This document shows, one piece after another, positions 40,629-53,601 of a stretch of DNA of 64,000 nucleotides. The stretch is from Hydractinia symbiolongicarpus (lineage: Eukaryota; Cnidaria; Hydrozoa; Anthoathecata; Hydractiniidae), in the NCBI RefSeq assembly GCF_029227915.1, contig NC_079876.1:37245828-37309827 (forward strand), in the 5' to 3' direction. Numbering within the stretch: position 1 is the first letter of the stretch; every line of letters begins with the position of its first letter. The notes under the pieces were generated by a model. The model did not search any database. It saw only the letters and a program-made list of their open reading frames with translations, and was not told the DNA's origin. Both the position numbers and the translations under genes were made by a program.

Positions 40629-41794
40629 ATTTAGCGATATTTTTCTCATATTACTAAGTTACATCGCTTTTAACAGTGAAACGATTGACTGTGGGACTAA
40701 ATTGAACTGATTTTGAACTGTGACCTTATAAATGCTATAAGTGAGTCAACTGGACTCCAACAAATAACATTCTTCTTAATTTGACGTAATTGCCGGACTC
40801 AGCGATTGCACTGGGCGCTGTGGTAGCGCTTCATTTAAAAGTTTAAATTAATCAGTCATTTTTTACTGTGGGACCAATCCTAGCCGTTATTGCGCGCTGA
40901 AGAAATAGCGACAGTTTCAAAAACTACATTTTATTGACTTTCTAACGGTGTCAGTCCGTTTGGGTTTCAACGGTGGCGTCACATATTCGTACCAACATGT
41001 ATTTAGCGATAATTTTTTTGATATTACTAGGTTGCATCGCTTTTAACAATGAAACGATTGACTGTGGGACTTAATTGAACTAACTTTCGACTTTGACCTG
41101 ATAAATGTGATAAATGAGACAATTGGACTCTAAGAAATAACATTCTTCTTAATTTGTCGGGATTGCCGGAACTCAGCGATTACACTGGGCGCTGAGGTAT
41201 CGCTTCATTTAAAAATTTAGATAAATAAGTCATTCTTCACTGTGAGACCAATCCTAGCCGTTATCGCGCGCTGAAGAAATATCGACAGTTTCATAAACTA
41301 CATTTCATTGACTTTCTAACGGTGCCAGTCCGTTTGAGTTACAACAGTTGGGTCACATATTCGTACCAACATGTATTTAGCGATATTTTTTGATATTACT
41401 AGGTTGTATCGCTTTTAACAATGAAACGATTGACTGTGGGATTTAATTGAACTAACTTTGGACTGTGACCTAATAAATGTGATAAATGAGAAAATTGGAC
41501 TCCAAGAAATAACATTCTTCTCAATTTGACATGATTGCCGGAACTCAGCGAATACACTTGGCGCTGTGGTAGCACTTCATTTAAAAACTTAGATTAATAA
41601 GTCATTATCGCGCGCTGTAGAAATAGCGACAGTTTCAAAAACTACATTTCATTGCCTTTCTAACGGTGTCAGTCCGTTTGAGTTACAACGGTTTGGTCAG
41701 CTATTCGTACCAACATGTATTTAGCGCTATTTTTCTGATATTACTTAGTTGCATCGCTTTTAACTATGAAACGATTAACTGTGGGACTAAATTG

Positions 41795-44009
41795 AACTGA
41801 TTTTGGACTGTGCCCTTATAAATGCTATAAGTGAGCCAACTGGACTCCAACAAATAACATTCTTCTTAATTTGACGTAATTGCCGGACTCAGCGATTGCA
41901 CTGGGCGCTGTTGTAGCGCTTCATTTAAAAGTTTAAATAAATCTGTTATTTTTTACTGTGGGACCAATCCTAGCCGTTATTGCGCGCTGAAGAAATAGCG
42001 ACAGTTTCAAAAACTACATTTTATTGACTTTCTAACGGTGTCAGTCCGTTTGAGCTTAAACGCTGGCGTCACATATTCGTACCAACATGTATTTAGCGAT
42101 ATTTTTTTTGATATTACTAGGTTGCATCGCTTTTAACAATGAAACGATTGACTGTGGTACTTATTTGAACTAACTTTGGACTGTGACCTGATAAATGTGA
42201 TTAATGAGACAATTGAACTCTAAGAAATAACATTCTTCTTAATTTGTCGGGATTGCCGGAACTCAGCGATTACACTGGGCGCTGAGGTATCGCTTCATTT
42301 AAAAATTTAGATAAATAAGTCATTCTTCACTGTGAGACCAATCCTAGCCGTTATCGCGCGCTGAAGAAATATCGACAGTTTCATAAACTACATTTCATTG
42401 ACTTTCTAACGGTGCCAGTCCGTTTGAGTTACAACGGTTGGGTCACATATTCGTACCAACATGTATTTAGCGATATTTTTTGATATTACTAGGTTGTATC
42501 GCTTTTAACAATGAAACGATTGACTGTGGGACTTAATTGAACTAACTTTGGACTGTGACCTAATAAATGTGATAAATGAGAAAATTGGACTCCAAGAAAT
42601 AACATTCTTCTCAATTTGACATGATTGCCGAAACTCAGCAAATACACTTGGCGCTGTGGTAGCACTTCATTTAAAAACTTAGATTAATAAGCCATTATCG
42701 CGCGCTGTAGAAATAGCGACAGTTTCAAAAACTACATTTCATTGCCTTTCTAACAGTGTCAGTCCGTTTGAGTTACAACGGTTGGGTCACATATTCGTAC
42801 CAACATGTACTTAGCGATATTTTTCTCATATTACTAGGTTGCATCGCTTTTAACAGTGAAACGATTAACTGTGGGACTAAATTAAACTGATTTTGGACTG
42901 TGACCTTATAAATGCTATAAGTGAGCCAACTGGACTCCAACAAATAACATTCTTCTTAATTTGACGTAATTGCCGGACTCAGCGATTGCACTGGGCGCTG
43001 TTGTAGCGCTTCATTTAAAAGTTTAAATAAATCTGTCATTTTTTACTGTGGGACTAATCCTAGCCGTTATTGCGCGCTAAAGAAATAGCGACAGTTTCAA
43101 AAACTACATTTTATTGACTTTCTAACGGTGTCAGTCTGGGTGAGTTTCAACGCTGGCGTCACATATTCGTACCAACATGTATTTAGCGATATTTTTTTTG
43201 ATGTTACTAGGTTGCATCGCTTTTAACAATGAAACGATTGACTGTGGTACTTATTTGAACTAACTTTGGACTGTGACCTAATAAATGTGATAAATGAGAA
43301 AATTGGACTCCAAGAAATAACATTCTTCTCAATTTGACATGATTGCCGGAACTCAGCGAATACACTTGGCGCTGTGGTAGCACTTCATTTAAAAACTTAT
43401 ATTAATAAGTCATTATCGCGCGCTGAAGAAATAGCGACAGTTTCAAAAACTACATTTCATTGCCTTTCTAACAGTGTCAGTCCGTTTGAGTTACAACGGT
43501 TGGGTCACATATTCCTACCAACATGTACTTAGCGATATTTTTCTCATATTACTAGGTTGCATCGCTTTTAACAGTGAAACGATTAACTGTGGGACTAAAT
43601 TGAACTGATTTTGGACTGTGACCAAATAAATGTGATAAATGAGAAAATTGGACTCCAAGAAATAACATTCTTCTCAATTTGACATGATTGCCGAAACTCA
43701 GCGATTACACTGGGCGCTGTGGTACCACTTCATTGAAAAACTTAGATTAATAAGTCATTTTTTACTGTAGGACCAATCCCAGCCGTTATCGCGCGCTGAA
43801 GAAATAGCGACAGTTTCATAAACTACATTTCATTGACTTTCTAACGGTGTCAGTCCGTTTGAGTTACAACGGTTGGGTCACATATTCGTACCAACATGTA
43901 TTTAGCGATATTTTTGTTTACAATTACTAGCTTGCATCGCTTTTAACAATGAAACAAATGATTGTGGGACTTAATTGAACAAACTTTGGACTGTGACCTG
44001 ATAAATGTG
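41795..44009 (+). repeat. Mixed units, short A-B-D trimer of 1090 bp
   Basis: Boxes 41712/42802 and 42084/43174 are 1090 bp apart. The order is A-like, B-like, D-like, without C. The unit at 41712 starts as E and continues as A. The B unit at 43174 has a divergent GTCTGGGTGAGTTTC start. The unit at 43893 has GTTTACAATTAC, a variant of the GTTTAAAATT tail. Confidence 0.7.
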
Positions 44010-44470
44010 ATAAATGAGAAAATTGGACTCCAAGAAATAACATTCTTCTCAATTTGACATGATTGCCGAAACTCAGCGATTACACTGGGCGCTGTGGTAG
44101 CGCTTCATTTAAAAATTTAGATAAATAAGTCATGCTTTACTGTGGGACCAATCCTAGACGTTATCGCGCGCTGAAGAACTATCGACAGTTTGATAAACCA
44201 CATTTCATTGACTTTCCAACGGTGCCAGTCCGTTTGAGTTACAACGGTTGGGTCACATATTCGTACCAACATGTATTTAGCGATATTTTTTGATATTACT
44301 AGGTTGTATCGCTTTTAACAATGAAACGATTGACTGTGGGACTTAATTGAACTAACTGTGGACTGTGACCTAATAAATGTGATAAATGAGAAGATTGGAC
44401 TCCAAGAAATAACATTCTTCTCAATTTGACATGATTGCCGGAACTCAGCGAATACACTTGGCGCTGTGGT

Positions 44471-44478
44471 AGCATATC
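44471..44478 (+). other. 31-bp deletion joint making a 313-bp unit, copy 1
   Basis: AGCATATCGC joins the end of the hairpin segment directly to ATCGCGCG. Compared with a 344-bp D unit, 31 bp are missing. Compared with a full unit, 59 bp are missing (this loss plus the 28-bp one). The short sequence CA occurs at both edges. Confidence 0.8.
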
Positions 44479-45529
44479 GCGCGCTGAAGAAATAGCGACA
44501 GTTTCAAAAACTACATTTCATTGCCTTTCTAACGGTGTCAGTCCGTTTGAGTTACAACGGTTGGGTCACATATTCGTACCAACATGTACTTAGCGATATT
44601 TTTCTCATATTACTAGGTTGCATCGCTTTTAACAGTGAAACGATTGACTGTGGGACTAAATTGAACTGATTTTGGACTGTGACCTTATAAATGCTATAAG
44701 TGAGCCAACTGGACTCCAACAAATAACATTCTTCTTAATTTGACGTAATTGCCGGACTCAGCGATTGCACTGGGCGCTGTGGTAGCGCTTCATTTAAAAG
44801 TTTAAATAAATCTGTCATTTTTTACTGTGGGACCAGTCCTAGCCGTTATTGCGCGCTGAAGAAATAGCGACAGTTTCAAAAACTACATTTTATTGACTTT
44901 CTAATGGTGTCAGTCCGTTTGAGTTACAACGGTTGTGTCACATATTCGTACTAACATGTATTTAGCGATATTTTTTTTGATATTAGTAGGTTGCATCGCT
45001 TTTAACAATGAAACGATTGACTGTGGGACTTAGTTGAACTAACTTTGGACTGTGACCAAATAAATGTGATAAATGAGAAAATTGGACTCCAAGAAATAAC
45101 ATTCTTCTCAATTTGACATGATTGCCGAAACTCAGCGATTACACTGGGCGCTGTGGTAGCGCTTCATTTAAAAATTTAGATAAATAAGTCATGCTTTACT
45201 GTGGGACCAATCCTAGACGTTATCGCGCGCTGAAGAACTATCGACAGTTTGATAAACTACATTTCATTGACTTTCCAACGGTGCCAGTCCGTTTGAGTTA
45301 CAACGGTTGGGTCACATATTCGTACCAACATGTATTTAGCGATATTTTTTGATAGTACTAGGTTGTATCGCTTTTAACAATGAAACGATTGACTGTGGGA
45401 CTTAATTGAACTAACTGTGGACTGTGACCTAATAAATGTGATAAATGAGAAGATTGGACTCCAAGAAATAACATTCTTCTAAATTTGACATGATTGCCGG
45501 AACTCAGCGAATACACTTGTCGCTGTGGT

Positions 45530-45537
45530 AGCATATC
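45530..45537 (+). other. 31-bp deletion joint making a 313-bp unit, copy 2
   Basis: Same joint as at 44471, 1059 bp further on. The preceding hairpin arm also carries a change (GTCGCTG for GGCGCTG). Confidence 0.8.
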
Positions 45538-46588
45538 GCGCGCTGAAGAAATAGCGACAGTTTCAAAAACTACATTTCATTGCCTTTCTAACGGTGTCAG
45601 TCCGTTTGAGTTACAACGGTTGGGTCACATATTCGTACCAACATGTACTTAGCGATATTTTTCTCATATTACTAGGTTGCATCGCTTTTAACAGTGAAAC
45701 GATTGACTGTGGGACTAAATTGAACTGATTTTGGACTGTGACCTTATAAATGCTATAAGTGAGCCAACTGGACTCCAACAAATAACATTCTTCTTAATTT
45801 GACGTAATTGCCGGACTCAGCGATTGCACTGGGCGCTGTGGTAGCGCTTCATTTAAAAGTTTAAATAAATCTGTCATTTTTTACTGTGGGACCAGTCCTA
45901 GCCGTTATTGCGCGCTGAAGAAATAGCGACAGTTTCAAAAACTACATTTTATTGACTTTCTAATGGTGGCAGTCCGTTTGAGTTACAACGGTTGTGTCAC
46001 ATATTCGTACTAACATGTATTTAGCGATATTTTTTTTGATATTAGTAGGTTGCATCGCTTTTAACAATGAAACGATTGACTGTGGGACTTAGTTGAACTA
46101 ACTTTGGACTGTGACCAAATAAATGTGATAAATGAGAAAATTGGACTCCAAGAAATAACATTCTTCTCAATTTGACATGATTGCCGAAACTCAGCGATTA
46201 CACTGGGCGCTGTGGTAGCGCTTCATTTAAAAATTTAGATAAATAAGTCATGCTTTACTGTGGGACCAATCCTAGACGTTATCGCGCGCTGAAGAACTAT
46301 CGACAGTTTGATAAACTACATTTCATTGACTTTCCAACGGTGCCAGTCCGTTTGAGTTACAACGGTTGGGTCACATATTCGTACCAACATGTATTTAGCG
46401 ATATTTTTTGATAGTACTAGGTTGTATCGCTTTTAACAATGAAACGATTGACTGTGGGACTTAATTGAACTAACTGTGGACTGTGACCTAATAAATGTGA
46501 TAAATGAGAAGATTGGACTCCAAGAAATAACATTCTTCTAAATTTGACATGATTGCCGGAACTCAGCGAATACACTTGTCGCTGTGGT

Positions 46589-46596
46589 AGCATATC
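46589..46596 (+). other. 31-bp deletion joint making a 313-bp unit, copy 3
   Basis: Same joint, another 1059 bp further on, with the same GTCGCTG change as copy 2. No 313-bp unit was found anywhere else in the window. Confidence 0.8.
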
Positions 46597-47020
46597 GCGC
46601 GCTGAAGAAATAGCGACAGTTTCAAAAACTACATTTCATTGCCTTTCTAACGGTGTCAGTCCGTTTGAGTTACAACGGTTGGGTCACATATTCGTACCAA
46701 CATGTACTTAGCGATATTTTTCTCATATTACTAGGTTGCATCGCTTTTAACAGTGAAACGATTGACTGTGGGACTAAATTGAACTGATTTTGGACTGTGA
46801 CCTTATAAATGCTATAAGTGAGCCAACTGGACTCCAACAAATAACATTCTTCTTAATTTGACGTAATTGCCGGACTCAGCGATTGCACTGGGCGCTGTGG
46901 TAGCGCTTCATTTAAAAGTTTAAATAAATCTGTCATTTTTTACTGTGGGACCAGTCCTAGCCGTTATTGCGCGCTGAAGAAATAGCGACAGTTTCAAAAA
47001 CTACATTTTATTGACTTTCT

Positions 47021-47454
47021 AACGGTGTCAGTCCGTTTGAGTTTCAACGCTGGCGTCACATATTCGTACCAACATGTTTTTAGCGATATTTTTTTGATAT
47101 TACTAGGTTGCATCGCTTTTAACAATGAAACGCTTGACTGTGGTACTTATTTGAACTAACTTTGGACTGTGACCTAATAAATGTGATAAATGAGAAAATT
47201 GGACTCCAAGAAATAACATTCTTCTCAATTTGACATGATTGCCGGAACTCAGGAATTACACTGGGCGCTGTGGTACCACTTCATTTAAAAACTTAGATTA
47301 ATAAGTCATTTTTTAATGTGGGACCAATCCCAGCCGTTATCGCGCGCTGAAGAAATAGCGACAGTTTCAAAAACTACATTTTATTGACTTTCTAATGGTG
47401 TCAGTCCGTTTGAGTTACAACGGTTGTGTCACATATTCGTACTAACATGTATTT
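47021..47454 (+). repeat. B-type satellite unit between two trimer domains
   Basis: The unit at 47071 has TTTCAACGCTGGCG and CATGTTTTTAGCG, resembling 36903, including the later TTTTTTAATGTGGGACC variant (37141 and about 47311). It connects the 1059-bp and 1121-bp trimer domains. Confidence 0.7.
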
Positions 47455-49696
47455 AGCGATATTTTTTTTGATATTAGTAGGTTGCATCGCTTTTAACAAT
47501 GAAACGATTGACTGTGGGACTTAGTTGAACTAACTTTGGACTGTGACCAAATAAATGTGATAAATGAGAAAATTGGACTCCAAGAAATAACATTCTTCTC
47601 AATTTAACATGATTGCCGAAACTCAGCGATTACACTGGGCGCTGTGGTAACGCTTCATTTAAAAATTTAGATAAATAAGTCATGCTTTACTGTGGGACCA
47701 ATCCTAGACGTTATCGCGCGCTGAAGAACTATCGACAGTTTCATAAACTACATTTCATTGACTTTCTAACGGTGTCAGTCCGTTTGAGTTACAACGGTTG
47801 GGTCACATATTCGTACCAACATGTATTTAGCGATATTTTTGTTTAAAATTACTAGCTTGCATCGCTTTTAACAATGAAACAAATGATTGTGGGACTTAAT
47901 TGAACAAACTTTGGACTGTGACCTGATAAATGTGATAAATGAGACAATTGGACTCCAAGAAATAACATTCTTCTTAATTTGACGTGATTGCCAGAACTCA
48001 GCGATTACACTGGGCGCTGTTGTAGCGCTTCATTTAAAAATTTGGATAAATAAGTCATCATTTACTGTGGAACCAATCCTATCCGTTATCGAGCGCTGAA
48101 GAAATAGCGACAGTTTCAAAAACTACATTTCATTGACTTTCTAACGGTGTTAGTCCGTTTGAGTTACAACGGTTTGGTCACCTATTCGTAACAACATGTA
48201 TTTAGCGCTATTTTTCTGATATTACTAAGTTGCATCGCTTTTAACTATGAAACGATTGACTGTGAGACTTAATTGAACTAACTTTGGACTGTGACCTAAT
48301 AAATGTGATAAATGAGAAAATTGGACTCCAAGAAATAACATTCTTCTCAATTTGACATGATTGCCGGAACTCAGCGATTACACTGGGCGCTGTGGTAGCA
48401 CTTCTTTAAACACTTAGATTAATAAGTCATTTTTTACTGTGGGACCAATCCTAGCCGTTAGCGCGCGCTTAAGAAATAGAGACAGTTTCAAATACTACAT
48501 TTCACTGACTTTGTAACGGTGTCAGTCTGTTTAAGTTTCAACGGTTGGGTCACATATTCGTACCAACATGTATTTAGCGATATTTTTTTTGATATTAGTA
48601 GGTTGCATCGCTTTTAACAATGAAACGATTGACTGTGGGACTTAGTTGAACTAACTTTGGACTGTGACCAAATAAATGTGATAAATGAGAAAATTGGACT
48701 CCAAGAAATAACATTCTTCTCAATTTAACATGATTGCCGAAACTCAGCGATTACACTGGGCGCTGTGGTAACGCTTCATTTAAAAATTTAGATAAATAAG
48801 TCATGCTTTACTGTGGGACCAATCCTAGACGTTATCGCGCGCTGAAGAACTATCGACAGTTTCATAAACTACATTTCATTGACTTTCTAACGGTGTCAGT
48901 CCGTTTGAGTTACAACGGTTGGGTCACATATTCGTACCAACATGTATTTAGCGATATTTTTGTTTAAAATTACTAGCTTGCATCGCTTTTAACAATGAAA
49001 CAAATGATTGTGGGACTTAATTGAACAAACTTTGGACTGTGACCTGATAAATGTGATAAATGAGACAATTGGACTCCAAGAAATAACATTCTTCTTAATT
49101 TGACGTGATTGCCAGAACTCAGCGATTACACTGGGCGCTGTTGTAGCGCTTCATTTAAAAATTTGGATAAATAAGTCATCATTTACTGTGGAACCAATCC
49201 TATCCGTTATCGAGCGCTGAAGAAATAGCGACAGTTTCAAAAACTACATTTCATTGACTTTCTAACGGTGTTAGTCCGTTTGAGTTACAACGGTTTGGTC
49301 ACCTATTCGTAACAACATGTATTTAGCGCTATTTTTCTGATATTACTAAGTTGCATCGCTTTTAACTATGAAACGATTGACTGTGAGACTTAATTGAACT
49401 AACTTTGGACTGTGACCTAATAAATGTGATAAATGAGAAAATTGGACTCCAAGAAATAACATTCTTCTCAATTTGACATGATTGCCGGAACTCAGCGATT
49501 ACACTGGGCGCTGTGGTAGCACTTCTTTAAACACTTAGATTAATAAGTCATTTTTTACTGTGGGACCAATCCTAGCCGTTAGCGCGCGCTTAAGAAATAG
49601 AGACAGTTTCAAATACTACATTTCACTGACTTTGTAACGGTGTCAGTCTGTTTAAGTTTCAACGGTTGGGTCACATATTCGTACCAACATGTATTT
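47455..49696 (+). repeat. 1121-bp trimer, two copies
   Basis: Landmarks pair at 1121 bp: 47444/48565, 47818/48939, 48193/49314 and 48565/49686. Shared rarities are GATATTAGTAGG, GGTAACGCTTC, CGTAACAACATG (a changed box base) and GGTGTTAGTCCG. Units are full length. Its last 330 bp also belong to the 1864-bp pentamer described next. Confidence 0.85.
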
Positions 49697-52600
49697 AGCG
49701 ATATTTTTCTCATATTACTAAGTTACATCGCTTTTAACAGTGAAGCGATTGACTGTGGGACTAAATTGAACTGATTTTGAACTGTGACCTTATAAATGCT
49801 ATAAGTGAGTCAACTGGACTCCAACAAATAACATTCTTCTTAATTTGACGTAATTGCCGGACTCAGCGATTGCACTGGGCGCTGTGGTAGCGCTTCATTT
49901 AAAAGTTTAAATAAATCAGTCATTTTTTACTGTGGGACCAATCCTAGCCGTTATTGCGCGCTGAAGAAATAGCGACAGTTTCAAAAACTACATTTTATTG
50001 ACTTTCTAACGGTGTCAGTCCGTTTGGGTTTCAACGGTGGCGTCACATATTCGTACCAACATGTATTTAGCGATAATTTTTTTGATATTACTAGGTTGCA
50101 TCGCTTTTAACAATGAAACGATTGACTGTGGGACTTAATTGAACAAACTTTGGACTGTGACCTGATAAATGTGATAAATGAGACAATTGGACTCTAAGAA
50201 ATAACATTCTTCTTAAATTGTCGGGATTGCCGGAACTCAGCGATTACACTGGGCGCTGAGGTATCGCTTCATTTAAAAATTTAGATAAATAAGTCATTCT
50301 TCACTGTGAGACCAATCCTAGCCGTTATCGCGCGCTGAAGAAATATCGACAGTTTCATAAACTACATTTCATTGACTTTCTAACGGTGTCAGTCCGTTTG
50401 AGTTACAACGGTTGGGTCACATATTCGTACCAACATGTACTTAGCGATATTTTTCTCATATTACTAGGTTACATCGCTTTTAACAGTGAAACGATTGACT
50501 GTGGGACTAAATTGAACTGATTTTGAACTGTGACCTTATAAATGCTATAAGTGAGTCAACTGGACTCCAACAAATAACATTCTTCTTAATTTGACGTAAT
50601 TGCCGGACTCAGCGATTGCACTGGGCGCTGTGGTAGCGCTTCATTTAAAAGTTTAAGTAAATCAGTCATTTTTTACTGTGGGACCAATCCTAGCCGTTAT
50701 TGCGCGCTGAAGAAATAGCGACAGTTTCAAAAACTACATTTTATTGACTTTCTAACGGTGTCAGTCCGTTTGGGTTTCAACGGTGGCGTCACATATTCGT
50801 ACCAACATGTATTTAGCGATAATTTTTTTGATATTACTAGGTTGCATCGCTTTTAACAATGAAACGATTGACTGTGGGACTTAATTGAACAAACTTTGGA
50901 CTGTGACCTGATAAATGTGATAAATGAGACAATTGGACTCTAAGAAATAACATTCTTCTTAAATTGTCGGGATTGCCGGAACTCAGCGATTACACTGGGC
51001 GCTGAGGTATCGCTTCATTTAAAAATTTAGATAAATAAGTCATTCTTCACTGTGAGACCAATCCTAGCCGTTATCGCGCGCTGAAGAAATATCGACAGTT
51101 TCATAAACTACATTTCATTGACTTTCTAACGGTGTCAGTCCGTTTGAGTTACAACGGTTGGGTCATATATTCGTACCAACATGTACTTAGCGATATTTTT
51201 CTCATATTACTAGGTTGCATCGCTTTTAACAGTGAAACGATTGACTGTGAGACTTAATTGAACTAACTTTGGACTGTGACCTAATAAATGTGATAAATGA
51301 GAAAATTGGACTCCAAGAAATAACATTCTTCTCAATTTGACATGATTGCCGGAACTCAGCGATTACACTGGGCGCTGTGGTAGCACTTCTTTAAACACTT
51401 AGATTAATAAGTCATTTTTTACTGTGGGACCAATCCTAGCCGTTAGCGCGCGCTTAAGAAATAGAGACAGTTTCAAATACTACATTTCACTGACTTTGTA
51501 ACGGTGTCAGTCTGTTTAAGTTTCAACGGTTGGGTCACATATTCGTACCAACATGTATTTAGCGATATTTTTCTCATATTACTAAGTTACATCGCTTTTA
51601 ACAGTGAAGCGATTGACTGTGGGACTAAATTGAACTGATTTTGAACTGTGACCTTATAAATGCTATAAGTGACTCAACTGGACTCCAACAAATAACATTC
51701 TTCTTAATTTGACGTAATTGCCGGACTCAGCGATTGCACTGGGCGCTGTGGTAGCGCTTCATTTAAAAGGTTAAATAAATCAGTCATTTTTTACTGTGGG
51801 ACCAATCCTAGCCGTTATTGCGCGCTGAAGAAATAGCGACAGTTTCAAAAACTACATTTTATTGACTTTCTAACGGTGTCAGTCCGTTTGGGTTTCAACG
51901 GTGGCGTCACATATTCGTACCAACATGTATTTAGCGATAATTTTTTTGATATTACTAGGTTGCATCGCTTTTAACAATGAAACGATTGACTGTGGGACTT
52001 AATTGAACAAACTTTGGACTGTGACCTGATAAATGTGATAAATGAGACAATTGGACTCTAAGAAATAACATTCTTCTTAAATTGTCGGGATTGCCGGAAC
52101 TCAGCGATTACACTGGGCGCTGAGGTATCGCTTCATTTAAAAATTTAGATAAATAAGTCATTCTTCACTGTGAGACCAATCCTAGCCGTTATCGCGCGCT
52201 GAAGAAATATCGACAGTTTCATAAACTACATTTCATTGACTTTCTAACGGTGTCAGTCCGTTTGAGTTACAACGGTTGGGTCACATATTCGTACCAACAT
52301 GTACTTAGCGATATTTTTCTCATATTACTAGGTTACATCGCTTTTAACAGTGAAACGATTGACTGTGGGACTAAATTGAACTGATTTTGAACTGTGACCT
52401 TATAAATGCTATAAGTGAGTCAACTGGACTCCAACAAATAACATTCTTCTTAATTTGACGTAATTGCCGGACTCAGCGATTGCACTGGGCGCTGTGGTAG
52501 CGCTTCATTTAAAAGTTTAAGTAAATCAGTCATTTTTTACTGTGGGACCAATCCTAGCCGTTATTGCGCGCTGAAGAAATAGCGACAGTTTCAAAAACTA

Positions 52601-53095
52601 CATTTTATTGACTTTCTAACGGTGTCAGTCCGTTTGGGTTTCAACGGTGGCGTCACATATTCGTACCAACATGTATTTAGCGATAATTTTTTTGATATTA
52701 CTAGGTTGCATCGCTTTTAACAATGAAACGATTGACTGTGGGACTTAATTGAACAAACTTTGGACTGTGACCTGATAAATGTGATAAATGAGACAATTGG
52801 ACTCTAAGAAATAACATTCTTCTTAAATTGTCGGGATTGCCGGAACTCAGCGATTACACTGGGCGCTGAGGTATCGCTTCATTTAAAAATTTAGATAAAT
52901 AAGTCATTCTTCACTGTGAGACCAATCCTAGCCGTTATCGCGCGCTGAAGAAATATCGACAGTTTCATAAACTACATTTCATTGACTTTCTAACGGTGTC
53001 AGTCCGTTTGAGTTACAACGGTTGGGTCATATATTCGTACCAACATGTACTTAGCGATATTTTTCTCATATTACTAGGTTGCATCGCTTTTAACA
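49368..53095 (+). repeat. 1864-bp pentamer, two copies, each with an internal 746-bp dimer
   Basis: Copies 49368-51231 and 51232-53095. Landmarks pair at 1864 bp: 49314/51178, 49686/51550, 50058/51922, 50432/52296, 50804/52668 and 51178/53042. Rare shared changes include GTGAAGCGATTG, TTAAATTGTCGGG and GGTCATATATTCG. Inside each copy the GGGTTTCAACGGTGGCG unit recurs after 746 bp (50058/50804, 51922/52668), so dimer formation preceded pentamer duplication. Confidence 0.87.
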
Positions 53096-53363
53096 GTGAA
53101 ACGATTAACTGTGGGACTAAATTGAACTGATTTTGGACTGTGACCTTATAAATGCTATAAGTGAGCCAACTGGACTCCAACAAATAACATTCTTCTTAAT
53201 TTGACGTAATTGCCGGACTCAGCGATTGCACTGGGCGCTGTTGTAGCGCTTCATTTAAAAGTTTAAATAAATCTGTCATTTTTTACTGTGGGACCAATCC
53301 TAGCCGTTATCGCGCGCTGAAGAAATAGCGACAGTTTCAAAAACTACATTTTATTGACTTTCT
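53096..53363 (+). repeat. Transition from the A-type unit to the right-hand subfamily
   Basis: The second part of an A-type unit (GATTAACTGTGGGACTAAATT, CAACAAATAAC) runs into the inverted-repeat unit after ATTTTATTGACTTTCTA. It is the boundary between two subfamilies with no foreign sequence at the joint. Confidence 0.7.
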
Positions 53364-53436
53364 AAAAGTATCAATCCGCAGGAGTTGCAACGGTTGAGTC
53401 ACATATTCGTACCAACATGTATTTCGTGATACTTTT
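53364..53436 (+). repeat. Inverted-repeat variant unit, copy 1: 10-bp arms around the box
   Basis: AAAAGTATCA (53364-53373) and TGATACTTTT (53427-53436) are perfect reverse complements enclosing 53 bp that include an intact 20-bp box (53401-53420). Ordinary units match only about 5 of 10 at these positions. The arms differ from the ordinary sequence by substitutions only, and the unit length stays 372-374 bp. A near-palindrome, CCGGTACTACCAGG, follows at 53437-53450. Confidence 0.8.
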
Positions 53437-53601
53437 CCGGTACTACCAGGTTGTATGGCTTTTAACAGTGAAACGATTGACTGTGGCACTTAATTGAACT
53501 GATTATGGACTGTCACCTGATAAATGTGATAAAGGAGACAATTGGACTTCAAGAAATAACATTCTTCTTAATTTGACATGATTGCGGAACCTCAGCGATT
53601 A

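Larger units (their letters stand above)
37341..41794 (+). repeat. Tetramer E-F-G-D of 1487 bp, preceded by a 1088-bp trimer form
   Basis: E has CACCTATTCG (37650, 38738, 40225, 41712); F has ACTAAGTTACATCGC (38022, 39110, 40597); G has GGGTTTCAACGGTGGCG (39507, 40994); D has GGTTGTATCGC (38394, 39881, 41368). Spacing of E is 1088, 1487 and 1487 bp. The first copy lacks G and has an ordinary F. The later two contain G and an F with an extra 25 bp. The last two copies are nearly identical (38820-40307 and 40308-41794). Confidence 0.85.
16478..43520 (+). repeat. Class of 22 units with a 28-bp deletion (343-347 bp)
   Basis: GTCATT is joined directly to ATCGCG (or ATTGCG), removing the TTTTACTG...CCGTT segment. 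TT is present at both edges. The joint lies about 105 bp before these boxes: 16821, 18283, 19002, 20467, 21932, 23022, 24490, 25958, 27425, 27770, 28864, 29583, 30303, 32512, 33976, 35067, 36531, 38738, 40225, 41712, 42802 and 43520. The three 313-bp units at 44581, 45640 and 46699 probably derive from this class. None occurs before 16.7 kb or after 46.7 kb. Confidence 0.85.
44010..47020 (+). repeat. 1059-bp trimer, about 2.8 copies, containing 313-bp units
   Basis: Landmarks repeat at exactly 1059 bp: 44268/45327/46386, 44581/45640/46699 and 44953/46012. Each copy has one 313-bp, one 372-bp and one 374-bp unit. Copies 2 and 3 share ACACTTGTCGCTG and GATAGTACTAGG, absent from copy 1, so they are each other's closest relatives. 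Divergence begins near 47020, where the sequence becomes the B-type TTTCAACGCTGGCG. Confidence 0.87.

Noticed and set aside
53364-53436. Inverted arms as terminal repeats of a small transposon
   Set aside because: The unit is not longer than its neighbours, there is no target-site duplication, and the interior is ordinary satellite sequence. The arms arose by substitution, not insertion.
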